Assembly: GCA_964508055.1 (NCBI GenBank)
Contig: CAZDRI010000014.1
Span: 1 to 41,088, forward strand
DNA: 41,088 nt
Reading direction: 5' to 3'
Source of the DNA: CAZDRI01 sp964508055
GTDB lineage: Bacteria; Pseudomonadota; Gammaproteobacteria; PS1; Pseudothioglobaceae
Shown piece by piece: positions 17,190-25,994 of the stretch (the stretch's first letter is position 1; the number at the start of each line of letters is the position of its first letter). The translations under genes were made by a program, and so were the position numbers. Under the pieces are notes generated by a model. The model was not told the DNA's origin. It saw only the letters and a list, made by a program, of their open reading frames with translations, and ran no database searches.

Positions 17190-18371
17190 ATGTCAACCAT
17201 AACTATATCTGATAAAGAAAATAAGACAATAGAAGAAGCTGAGAAAATAATTGGAAAAGCTATCAATTCTATTACTAATGATTTTTTCTTCCATATAGAA
17301 AGATTTCTTAGTTTTATTGGCTTTGACAACCTAACATGGATTAATATAACTTGGATAAGAACCTTAACAATCCTTTCTATTTTAATTTTATTTGCTATAG
17401 CATCTAAAAAGGCAGTTAATTTTATAATTTACAAATTAGCATCAAGCAAAATTATTAATTTAGACCAAGAATATATCTTAATCTTAAGAAAACCTTTATA
17501 TACATCAATAATATTATTTAGTTTAGTTGTATTTGTTAATGTACTAACCCTACCTGAAAGCATAATAATTTTACTGTTTAGAGTTATTTTAAGTTTAATT
17601 TTATTTTTATGGATAAGTCCAAGTTTTAAAATAACTAAAATTTTATTAAATTATTTTGCTTTTAGTAACAAAAAGCACAACTTTATACGCCCTCAAACTT
17701 TTCCGTTATTTTTAAATACTTCATTAATTATTTTAAGTGTATTTTTTCTTTATCTGCTATTTGCAGTATGGGGGCTAAATATGGGAGTATTAATTGCCTC
17801 AGCTGGATTTTTTGGACTAGCCGTTGGTTTTGCTGCAAAAGATACTTTAGCTAATTTATTTTCAGGGGTATTTATCATAGCTGATAGACCTTATAAAATA
17901 GAAGATTATGTAGTTTTAGATACTGGTGAAAGAGGCAAAATAACTCATATTGGAATTAGGAGCACTAGGATTATCACTAGAGATGATGTTGAAATAACTG
18001 TGCCAAATTCAATAATGGGTAATAGCAAAATAATAAATGAATCAGGAGGTCCATATACTAAATCAAGAGTGAGAATAAAAGTTAGCATTGCATATGGCAC
18101 TGATATTGATAAAGTAAGAGATTTATTAATGAGTGTTGCTACTAATTCTGCATTAGTATGTACTTACCCAGAGCCTAGAATTAGATTTCGTAATTTTGGC
18201 AACTCAGGTATGGAATTTGAATTATTATGTTGGATTATTGAACCAGAATTAAAAGGTAGAGTTATTGATGAACTTAACACTAATGTGTATGAAGAGTTTA
18301 TGAAAAATAATATTGAAATACCTTATCAAAAACAAGATTTATACATAAAACAATTACCTAAAAATAATTAA
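17190..18371 (+). CDS. Small-conductance mechanosensitive ion channel family protein
   Basis: A 393-aa MscS-superfamily channel. It has an N-terminal amphipathic region, four or so membrane segments between about residues 50 and 215, and the pore helix with MGVLIASAGFFGLAVGFAAK. The beta domain follows (VFIIADRPYKIEDYVVL, GERGKITHIGIRSTRI and VPNSIMGNSKIIN), then a cytosolic alpha/beta cage. Such channels open under membrane tension to release solutes during osmotic downshock. Its own 40-base upstream gap suggests a weak linkage to the RseC-like gene. Confidence 0.92.
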   Translation: MSTITISDKENKTIEEAEKIIGKAINSITNDFFFHIERFLSFIGFDNLTWINITWIRTLTILSILILFAIASKKAVNFIIYKLASSKIINLDQEYILILRKPLYTSIILFSLVVFVNVLTLPESIIILLFRVILSLILFLWISPSFKITKILLNYFAFSNKKHNFIRPQTFPLFLNTSLIILSVFFLYLLFAVWGLNMGVLIASAGFFGLAVGFAAKDTLANLFSGVFIIADRPYKIEDYVVLDTGERGKITHIGIRSTRIITRDDVEITVPNSIMGNSKIINESGGPYTKSRVRIKVSIAYGTDIDKVRDLLMSVATNSALVCTYPEPRIRFRNFGNSGMEFELLCWIIEPELKGRVIDELNTNVYEEFMKNNIEIPYQKQDLYIKQLPKNN

Positions 18372-18394
18372 TATTTTAAAAATTTACATACTTA

Positions 18395-19456
18395 GTGATT
18401 AGAAAAATAATTCATATTGATATGGATGCATTCTTTGCTGCAATTGAACAAAGAGATAATCCAAAATATAAAAATAAACCCATAATAGTAGGTGGTAAGC
18501 CTAATAGCAGAGGTGTTGTAGCAACTTGTAGTTATGAAGCTCGCAAATATGGTATTCACTCGGCAATGGCAGCAAGTAGAGCTTATAAACTATGCTCTAA
18601 AGCTATTTTTATAAAGCCTAGAATTAATGTATATAAAGAAGTGTCTAGAGAAATTATGGATATTTTTAAAAGATATAGTAATAAAATTGAAACAATTTCA
18701 TTAGATGAGGCTTTTTTAGATGTAACTAATAGCACACTATATAAAGGCTCTGCTACATTAATTGCAAAAGCTATAAAAAAAGAAATTAAAAATAAATTAA
18801 GATTAACTGCATCAGCAGGTGTATCTTATAATAAATTTCTAGCAAAAATTGCATCAGACTATCAAAAACCTAATGGGCTTACGGTAATAACCCCCAAAGA
18901 AGGCAAAAGTTTTGTAGAAAAATTAAAAATACGCAAATTTTATGGAGTTGGTAAAGTTACTGAGAAAAAAATGCATAGACTAGGTATTTACACAGGATAT
19001 GATTTACAAAAAAAGAATTTAACATTTTTAAAAAATAATTTTGGCAAATCTGCTCAATATTTTTATTATGCAGCAAGAGGTATTGATAATAGAAAAATAT
19101 CAAACTCACATATTCGTAAATCAATAGGAAAAGAGACAACTTTTGCTAAAGATATTGAAAATCCAAAAATTATGTTAGAAATTTTAAACACCATAGCTGA
19201 AAAAGTTTTTAATTTAACTAAGAATAAAAATCTAATAGCAAAAACTTTAACTATCAAAGTTAAATATTTTAATTTTAAATTAACTACTAGACAAAAAACT
19301 AATATAAATGGCTATAAAAATTTAGCTGAAATTAACAAAAACATTGCCATATTACTAACAAAAACTAACGCACAAAATATTAAAGTAAGGTTATTAGGGG
19401 TAACTTTATCAAATTTGGTAACTAAAAATACATTTTATAACTCTCTTAAAGTATAA
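18395..19456 (+). CDS. dinB: DNA polymerase IV
   Basis: A Y-family translesion polymerase, 353 aa. The palm motif HIDMDAFFAAIEQRDNP lies at the very N-terminus (first catalytic Asp at residue 9), and SLDEAFLDV holds the other acidic pair. Further marks are RGVVATCSYEARKYGI, SAGVSYNKFLAKIASDYQKP and the little-finger domain in the last 110 residues. The only start that keeps the catalytic N-terminus is a GTG at 18395, with no obvious ribosome binding site, so translation may be weak. It precedes dnaQ by 11 bases. Confidence 0.95.
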   Translation: MIRKIIHIDMDAFFAAIEQRDNPKYKNKPIIVGGKPNSRGVVATCSYEARKYGIHSAMAASRAYKLCSKAIFIKPRINVYKEVSREIMDIFKRYSNKIETISLDEAFLDVTNSTLYKGSATLIAKAIKKEIKNKLRLTASAGVSYNKFLAKIASDYQKPNGLTVITPKEGKSFVEKLKIRKFYGVGKVTEKKMHRLGIYTGYDLQKKNLTFLKNNFGKSAQYFYYAARGIDNRKISNSHIRKSIGKETTFAKDIENPKIMLEILNTIAEKVFNLTKNKNLIAKTLTIKVKYFNFKLTTRQKTNINGYKNLAEINKNIAILLTKTNAQNIKVRLLGVTLSNLVTKNTFYNSLKV

Positions 19457-19467
19457 TTTTTTAATTC

Positions 19468-20130
19468 ATGGAACGACTTATTGCCTTAGACACTGAAACT
19501 ACCGGATTAAATCCTAATAAAGGCGATAGAGTTATTGAAATAGGAGCGGTAGAAATAATTAAAAGGCAAATTACTGGTAAGGAATTCCAAAGCTATATTA
19601 ATCCTAAAAAATCAGTAGGTGAAAGTATAAAAATTCACGGTATCAATAATCAATTTTTAAAAGATAAACCTGAGTTTATTAATGTATTTACAGATTTTTA
19701 TGACTTTATAAAAGATGCAACATTGATAATTCATAATGCTGAATTTGATATTGGATTTTTAGAAAACGAATTCAAACTTATTAATAAAAACATCAAAATT
19801 AAAGAAATATGCTCTGTTATTGACACTCATGTTTTAGCAAAAGAATTATTCCCTTTTTCAAAAAACAACTTAGATGCATTAGGTAGAAAATATAATATTG
19901 ATATAAGCGCTAGAGAAAAATATCACAGTGCACTTGTAGATGCTCAATTATTAGCTAAAGTTTATTTACAAATGACTGGCGGGCAAATTAATTTATTTAA
20001 TAATTCCAGCAAGGGTAATGCTGATAATAATGCAAAATTTACAAAGATTGATAAAAAACTCACTGATATAAAAGTAACCAAAGCAAATTCTGAAGAATTA
20101 AAAGCTCATAATAATTATTTTAAAAGCTAG
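19468..20130 (+). CDS. dnaQ: DNA polymerase III epsilon subunit (3'-5' exonuclease)
   Basis: The proofreading exonuclease of the replicative polymerase, 220 aa. DEDDh motifs are LDTETTG (Asp8, Glu10), IHNAEFDIGFL (ExoII) and HSALVDAQLLA (ExoIII with the conserved His and Asp). The C-terminal 40 residues are low-complexity and contain QINLF, a plausible clamp-binding element (QxxLF). It follows dinB closely on the same strand and converges with the DUF3461 gene. Confidence 0.94.
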   Translation: MERLIALDTETTGLNPNKGDRVIEIGAVEIIKRQITGKEFQSYINPKKSVGESIKIHGINNQFLKDKPEFINVFTDFYDFIKDATLIIHNAEFDIGFLENEFKLINKNIKIKEICSVIDTHVLAKELFPFSKNNLDALGRKYNIDISAREKYHSALVDAQLLAKVYLQMTGGQINLFNNSSKGNADNNAKFTKIDKKLTDIKVTKANSEELKAHNNYFKS

Positions 20131-20178
20131 TAGTCAACATCAAAAAAAGTTAAGCCAAAATTATGCATTAGAATTTTA

Positions 20179-20205
20179 AAGCAAAATATATTGTAATTTG
20201 TGCTT
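20179..20205. terminator. Possible bidirectional hairpin between convergent genes
   Basis: AAGCAAAAT and ATTTGTGCTT can form a nine-pair stem with one bulged G around an 8-base loop, midway between the ends of dnaQ and the DUF3461 gene. There is no clear U tract on either side, so this is only a weak terminator candidate for the end of the long minus-strand operon. Confidence 0.3.
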
Positions 20206-20227
20206 ATATCACTCTAAAAAATAGTAG

Positions 20228-20620
20228 TTAATTTAATTTTTTTATAAGTTCTTTTATTGCTTCTAATTTAATATCTACATCTTTTTGTAATGATTTTATA
20301 TCTTTTTCTATGAGCTTTTTAATATCTATATGATTTTGTTTTTTTGTTACTATATCGTTTAACTCTTCTATAACTTCAGTTAAAAAAGAAGATATTTCAT
20401 AAACTGTTTTTACCTCGTGTTTTCCACTGTGGGAAGTGCTTCTAACACCTTTAGGAGTTTTTGAAAATTTAAATTTTTTACTTATAGGTCGAAGTGAACC
20501 TTTTCCTCTTTTATATCTTATATGGAGTATGTCTTTTTTACCCCATTGAGTCATATAATAAGATTCTATCTCTTCAGGGTTATTTATACCCATGCTTTTT
20601 AATTTTTTATAATTAGTCAT
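20228..20620 (-). CDS. DUF3461 family protein
   Basis: A 130-aa protein of unknown function. The N-terminal YKKLKSMGINNPEEIESYY followed by DILHIRYKRGKGS and SKKFKF matches the DUF3461 pattern I recall, mostly from gammaproteobacteria. The C-terminal 60 residues are charged and helical (HIDIKKLIEKDIKSLQKDVD) and probably form a coiled coil. It lies 57 bases downstream of the formate dehydrogenase genes on the same strand and could be read from their transcript. No role in formate metabolism can be shown. Confidence 0.7.
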   Translation of the reverse strand: MTNYKKLKSMGINNPEEIESYYMTQWGKKDILHIRYKRGKGSLRPISKKFKFSKTPKGVRSTSHSGKHEVKTVYEISSFLTEVIEELNDIVTKKQNHIDIKKLIEKDIKSLQKDVDIKLEAIKELIKKLN

Positions 20621-20677
20621 ATTTTTTCCTATTGTTATTCAAATTTTAGATTATAAAATACTTATTTATTTTAGCCT

Positions 20678-23383
20678 CTAACTAGCTTTTTTAAAATTAA
20701 CTGCTACTACTTTATATTCTGGACACAATGTGTGCTTATCAGTTTCACTGCTAGTAATTTTATTTACTAAATTATCATCAGAATGAAAAGTTGTAGATAC
20801 AATTCCTGGTTTAACTTTTGCGGAGATTTTAGCGGTTAATTTTACTTCTCCCCTCTCAGAAAATAATAAAACTTTTTCATTATTATCTATTCCCTTACTT
20901 TTAGCATCTTCTTTATTTATAAAAAGATAATCTTCGCTAATAATATTTATATTAGCAGTCCTCTTAGTCATTGTAGCAGCATTATAATGCTCTAATAATC
21001 TTACTGTTGTTAGGATATAAGGGTAATTTTTTGCATATTTAATAATTTCATTCGTCTCTTCAAAATCAAAATAATGAAATTTACCTTTACCTCTATTAAA
21101 ACCTTTTATATGCAAAATTTTAGTATCGTGTCCATTGGCAGCAACTGGCCATTGCAAACCTTGAGTACCTAAACCGTCCCAAGTAATTCCATTAAAAAAT
21201 GGCACTACATCAGCTATTTCAGCTAATACTTCTGTTTCAGAATAAGGTTTTTGCTCATAGCCTAAAACTTTCATCATTTCACAAATAATATCTGCATCTG
21301 TTTTAGAGCCAGTGATTGGCTCTACTACTTTATTTACTCTTTGGACTCTTCTTTCACCATTGGTAAAAGTGCCGTTTTTTTCTAAAAATGATGCCCCAGG
21401 TAAAATAACATCTGCTACTTTTGCAGTGTCAGTCATAAAAATTTCTTGCACCACTAATAAATCTAAATTATTCAATGCTTTTAGTACATGATTAATATTA
21501 GGGTCTGTTTTAGCAATATCTTCCCCCATTGCCCACAATACTTTTAAATCACCATTAATAGCTGCATCAAACATTTCTGGAATTTTAAGTCCTGGATTAA
21601 CTGGGGAAACAACTTTGTATTTATCACTATAATATTTCTGAATATTAGTATCACTCATATCTAAATATCCAGCCCCTTGATGTGGTTGACATCCCATATC
21701 AGCAGCACCTTGCACATTATTTTGACCTCTTAGAGGATTTACGCCCACACCAACCCTACCTATATTCCCAGTTATCATTGCTAAATTAGCAATTAACATA
21801 ACTGTTCTAGAGCCTTGAGAATGTTCAGTAACTCCTAAACCATGAAATGACATCGCATTATTTGCTTTAGCATAAGCAACAGCTGCACTTTTAATATAAT
21901 TTCTATCAACTCCAGATATTTTTTCTAAATAATCTAAATCAATATTTTTTATTTTTCCTTCAAATTCACTATAACCTTCACAATATTTATTAATAAAATC
22001 TTTAGCTATTAGACCTGATTCTACTATATAAAAAAGCATCATATTTAAAACAGCAACATTAGTTCCGGGCCTTAATTGAATATGATAATCAGCTACTTTT
22101 GCTAACTCCGTTTTTACAGGGTCAATAACAATTAAGGTTTTACCTTTCATTGCTTGTTGCTTAATTTTTGCACCTGTAACTGGATGAGCAGAAGTAGGAT
22201 TAGCACCAATTACCATTATTAAATCAGTGCTATTTAAATCTTTTATTGAATTAGTAGCTGCCCCTGTCCCAAAACTTTGCTGCATTCCATAAGCTGTTGG
22301 TGAATGACAAACTCTAGCACAACAATCTACATTATTAGTGCCTATTGCAGCTCTAATCATTTTTTGAAATAAGTAATTTTCTTCATTTGTGCACCTTGCA
22401 GAAGAAATACCTGCAACAGAGTCTTTACCATATTTATCTACACTAGCATTAATTTTATCTTTAATATAACCATATGCCTCTTCCCAAGATACTTTTTCAA
22501 ATTTATCATTTCTTTTAATCATTGGGCTAGTTAGCCTTTCAGGGTGATTATAAAATTTAAAAGCGTATCTACCTTTAAGGCATGTATGCCCCTTGTTAGT
22601 TTCAGCATCTTTTGGAGCTTGAATAGATAAAATATCTTCTCCCTTAACACTAACTTCTAAATTACAACCTACCCCACAATAAGAGCACACAGTTCTAACT
22701 TTTTTAGTAGCTAAATTTGCTTTTGATTCAAAAACATCAGAAATTGCTGCAGTTGGACAAGCCTGAGCGCAGGCACCACAAGAAACACAAGAAGAATCCC
22801 CAAAAGAAACATTATTATCTTTACTAATAAAAGCATCAAAGCCTCTGCCAGACATAGTAAGAACAAATTGCCCTTGAATCTCATCACAAGCTCTAACACA
22901 TCTTGAGCAATTAATACATTTTGATAAATCCATACGCATATAAGAATGAGAAGTATCTTTTTTTCTATCTAAATGATTTTTAGGTTTATGATAACGAACA
23001 TCTCTGATACCTAAAGATGCTGCTACATCTTGCAATTCACAATTATTATTTGCTTCACAAACTAAGCAATCAAGTGGGTGGTCTGTTAGAACTAACTCTA
23101 CAATATTTTTTCTTAATTTTTGTAAACTTTTAGAATTAGTAAATATTCTCAAATCTTTAGTAACTGGAGTATGACATGATGCAACTGTTCTAAGACTAGA
23201 ATTACTACCCTGTGCTATCTCAACTGAGCATACTCTACAAGCACCATAAGGTTTTAACAGCTCATCATCACATAAAGTTGGTATTTGCTTTTCACCAACT
23301 TTAATTTTCACAAATTCTAAAATAGAATTGTAATCTTTATCTATCTCATAAGCTCTATTATCAATATGCGCTACATTAATCAT
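20678..23383 (-). CDS. NAD-dependent formate dehydrogenase, molybdenum alpha subunit
   Basis: The catalytic subunit (FdsA/FdhA type, 901 aa) oxidising formate to CO2 at a bis-MGD molybdenum site. Domains in order are an N-terminal [2Fe-2S] domain (YGACRVCSVE, CHTPV), a His-Cys3 [4Fe-4S] site (DHPLDCLVCEANNNC), a two-cluster ferredoxin domain (CINCSRCVRAC and CVSCGACAQAC), then the molybdopterin domain with its own [4Fe-4S] site (CSYCGVGCNLEV, CLKGRY). RVCHSP carries the presumed Mo ligand Cys359, a cysteine where some homologues have selenocysteine. The C-terminal dinucleotide-binding domain is present. A strong AAGGAG lies before the start, which overlaps the previous gene by 4 bases (ATGA). 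It supplies the last step of the methyl oxidation route. Confidence 0.95.
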   Translation of the reverse strand: MINVAHIDNRAYEIDKDYNSILEFVKIKVGEKQIPTLCDDELLKPYGACRVCSVEIAQGSNSSLRTVASCHTPVTKDLRIFTNSKSLQKLRKNIVELVLTDHPLDCLVCEANNNCELQDVAASLGIRDVRYHKPKNHLDRKKDTSHSYMRMDLSKCINCSRCVRACDEIQGQFVLTMSGRGFDAFISKDNNVSFGDSSCVSCGACAQACPTAAISDVFESKANLATKKVRTVCSYCGVGCNLEVSVKGEDILSIQAPKDAETNKGHTCLKGRYAFKFYNHPERLTSPMIKRNDKFEKVSWEEAYGYIKDKINASVDKYGKDSVAGISSARCTNEENYLFQKMIRAAIGTNNVDCCARVCHSPTAYGMQQSFGTGAATNSIKDLNSTDLIMVIGANPTSAHPVTGAKIKQQAMKGKTLIVIDPVKTELAKVADYHIQLRPGTNVAVLNMMLFYIVESGLIAKDFINKYCEGYSEFEGKIKNIDLDYLEKISGVDRNYIKSAAVAYAKANNAMSFHGLGVTEHSQGSRTVMLIANLAMITGNIGRVGVGVNPLRGQNNVQGAADMGCQPHQGAGYLDMSDTNIQKYYSDKYKVVSPVNPGLKIPEMFDAAINGDLKVLWAMGEDIAKTDPNINHVLKALNNLDLLVVQEIFMTDTAKVADVILPGASFLEKNGTFTNGERRVQRVNKVVEPITGSKTDADIICEMMKVLGYEQKPYSETEVLAEIADVVPFFNGITWDGLGTQGLQWPVAANGHDTKILHIKGFNRGKGKFHYFDFEETNEIIKYAKNYPYILTTVRLLEHYNAATMTKRTANINIISEDYLFINKEDAKSKGIDNNEKVLLFSERGEVKLTAKISAKVKPGIVSTTFHSDDNLVNKITSSETDKHTLCPEYKVVAVNFKKAS

Positions 23384-25059
23384 AATTTCTCCTTAATAGT
23401 AACTTCTTGAAAATATTTTTTTAACTCAGTAGAAAAATATTCAATTATATTTTTAATTGGAAGTGGCAACCCTCCTCCCAAGCCACAAAGTGATGTTTTC
23501 TCCATAGCATCTAATAACTCTTCCAATAGTTTTTTATTTATTTTATTTTCTGATTTTATAGCTTGCTCTATCATTTCTAAACCACGAATTGAGCCTAAAC
23601 GACAAGGAAAACATTTCCCACATGATTCTTTTTTAGTGAAATCAAATAAATGTTTCATATATTCTATTATTTTAAAATTTTCTGGTATAGACACAAAACT
23701 TGCATGACCTAACATAAAACCATTTTCACTAAAAGATTCAAAATCAAGGTTTAAATCATTGATTTTTGTAATTGGCACTATACCTCCAAGCGGTCCACCA
23801 ATTTGCAATGCTTTTATATCTGTTTTAAAGCCGCCGCCAATATTGTAAAGAACATCTTTTAGTCTAACACCCATATCAATCTCATAAACTCCAGGATTTT
23901 TAAAAAAGCTATCTAAGCATATAAGTTTAGTCCCAGTAGATTTTGAATTACCTATATTTGCAAATTTTGCGTATCCAAATTTTAGGATATTAGGCACTGC
24001 TGCTAAGGTTTCTACATTATTAATAACTGTAGGCATTTTAAATAAGCCTTCAACAGTTGGAAATGGAGGTCTTATATCAACTTCTGCTCTTCTACCCTCA
24101 ATTGATGCTAGAAGTGCTGTTTCTTCACCACATATATATGCACCTTGTCCTATTGATATATATAAATTGAAATTAAAGTTACTATCTAAAATATTCTCCC
24201 CTAATAATCCATTAGATTTTAATTTATCAATAGTATTGCTTATATTTATGATTGAGTCAGGATACTCACCTCTTATATATAAAACTCCTTCATTAGAACC
24301 AATAATATAAGCACAGGTGAGCATACCAAATATTACTTTTAAGGCTTGATTTTCTAATAAATACCTATCTGAAAAAGCTCCAGGGTCTCCTTCATCAGCA
24401 TTACAAACAACATACTTTTTTTTACTTTGCTGGTCTTTACAAAATTGCCATTTTAATCCTGCTACAAAACCGGCTCCTCCTCTGCCTCGTAAATTTGATT
24501 TAATGATGTCATCTAAAACATTATCTTTTCCATCATTTAGAACTTTGGTTAACAGATTTTTAAAATCCTCTGCACTACTAAACTCATCATCAATTAAAAA
24601 ACTTTTAGAAGCATAGCTTTTAGCATAGATTTTATTACTAGTAATTTTTTTACCTTCAATTATTTCATCAATATCATCAATGCCATTCCCTGAATAATTA
24701 ACCCCATCATAATGAAAAGCTTTGTTTTCATAACACCGCCCTAAGCACATCATATGACCAACATTACCTTTACCTAATTTAAATTCTAATTTATCTTTAA
24801 TATCGTCTTGGTCTCCGGAACATAAACACGCTGTGCCTTCACAAATAAATGCTTTTTTATTTTTATGTTCAGAAGCTAAAAAATCATAAAAACTATTAGT
24901 TCCATAAATTGTTGATACCCCTAAATTATATTCTTCTGCTAATTTAAATACATCTTCATTGTTTAACTCAAGGTTATCTGTTGATAATTTTGATATTCTA
25001 GAAAATAAATTATTTTTTAGACCTTTTCTAAATGAAAGTTTGCTTATATTTACTGACAT
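23380..25059 (-). CDS. Formate dehydrogenase NADH-forming subunit, NuoE-NuoF fusion
   Basis: The diaphorase subunit of the soluble formate dehydrogenase, passing electrons to NAD+. This 559-aa protein joins two modules that are separate (FdsG and FdsB) in some bacteria. The N-terminal thioredoxin-like [2Fe-2S] domain has Cys73, Cys78, Cys105 and Cys109 (C-x4-C and C-x3-C). The NuoF part has the FMN/NADH motifs GRGGAGFVAGLKW, CNADEGDPGAFSDR and GAYICGEETALL, and the [4Fe-4S] site SCGKCFPCRLG with the fourth Cys in LCGLGGG. It lies 11 bases after fdhD. Confidence 0.95.
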   Translation of the reverse strand: MSVNISKLSFRKGLKNNLFSRISKLSTDNLELNNEDVFKLAEEYNLGVSTIYGTNSFYDFLASEHKNKKAFICEGTACLCSGDQDDIKDKLEFKLGKGNVGHMMCLGRCYENKAFHYDGVNYSGNGIDDIDEIIEGKKITSNKIYAKSYASKSFLIDDEFSSAEDFKNLLTKVLNDGKDNVLDDIIKSNLRGRGGAGFVAGLKWQFCKDQQSKKKYVVCNADEGDPGAFSDRYLLENQALKVIFGMLTCAYIIGSNEGVLYIRGEYPDSIINISNTIDKLKSNGLLGENILDSNFNFNLYISIGQGAYICGEETALLASIEGRRAEVDIRPPFPTVEGLFKMPTVINNVETLAAVPNILKFGYAKFANIGNSKSTGTKLICLDSFFKNPGVYEIDMGVRLKDVLYNIGGGFKTDIKALQIGGPLGGIVPITKINDLNLDFESFSENGFMLGHASFVSIPENFKIIEYMKHLFDFTKKESCGKCFPCRLGSIRGLEMIEQAIKSENKINKKLLEELLDAMEKTSLCGLGGGLPLPIKNIIEYFSTELKKYFQEVTIKEKL

Positions 25060-25070
25060 ATTTCCCCTTT

Positions 25071-25916
25071 TTAAATAATTCTATTTTTGCCACTATATAT
25101 ATTAAATTTTTTTGAATTTACAAAGCCTATTAAACTCATATCAAATTTATCAGCTAAATCTATAGCCAAACTACTTGGAGAGCCTATACCTACAAGCATA
25201 GCAATGTTTGCTCTTAAAGATTTTTGCACCAATTCAAAACTAAGCCTACCTGAGCAAATAATAAATTGTAAATTAGTATTTAAAATTAAATTTTTAATGC
25301 TATAGCCTATAAGTTTATCTAATGCATTATGCCTACCTACATCTTCACGAATTACTATAACTTCCCCCTCATTTGTGACTAATGCACTGGCATGATTACC
25401 ACCAGTTTTAACAAATTGTACTTGGCTATTATATAAAATCTCAGGTAATTTTGTTATTAACTTTTTATCTACTTTTGGATAATTTTTATCAATTTTAGGT
25501 TTATAAATCATATTAAGTGCTTTTATTGAAGTTTTACCACAGACTCCACAACTTGAATTAGTTAAAAAATATCTTTCAATATTTTCTTTATCAAATTTAT
25601 GATTGTCATCTAAAGTAACTCTTACTTTATTCTTAAGTTTATATTTACCTACTTTATTACCTATGAATTTTATTTCTTTTATATTTTCATAACTATCTAT
25701 TATGGCTTCTGAAAATAAAAATCCAATTACTAAATCTTCATCATTAGATGGAGTACGCATAGTTATATAAATAGATTCATCATAAAGTTTATTATCTTTT
25801 TTATAGCGCACAATTGTCTCTAATGGTTCCTCAATAGTAATAAAATCAGCTATAACATTAGCTTTATTATTTTCATAATTTGTAATATCATAGCTGATAT
25901 TTGATTTGTTAGTCAT
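25071..25916 (-). CDS. fdhD: Formate dehydrogenase sulfurtransferase FdhD
   Basis: A 281-aa accessory protein needed for sulfuration of the bis-MGD cofactor of formate dehydrogenase. The sulfur-relay cysteines are Cys123 and Cys126 in NSSCGVCGK. Other family marks are EEPLEIxV-like EEPLETIVRYKK, MRTPSNDEDLVIGFLFSEAI and REDVGRHNALDKLIG, plus the C-terminal SGRLSFELVQKSLRANIAML. The 78-base gap upstream contains a TATAAT on the minus strand (25950-25945) but no good -35 box, so an internal promoter for fdhD and the two FDH genes is possible but weak. Confidence 0.96.
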   Translation of the reverse strand: MTNKSNISYDITNYENNKANVIADFITIEEPLETIVRYKKDNKLYDESIYITMRTPSNDEDLVIGFLFSEAIIDSYENIKEIKFIGNKVGKYKLKNKVRVTLDDNHKFDKENIERYFLTNSSCGVCGKTSIKALNMIYKPKIDKNYPKVDKKLITKLPEILYNSQVQFVKTGGNHASALVTNEGEVIVIREDVGRHNALDKLIGYSIKNLILNTNLQFIICSGRLSFELVQKSLRANIAMLVGIGSPSSLAIDLADKFDMSLIGFVNSKKFNIYSGKNRII

Positions 25917-25994
25917 TGGGAAATTTATTTTGTAATATGCATGTATTATAGCTATTTTGTCTATTCAATATATGTTTGTGTATACCAATTTTAA

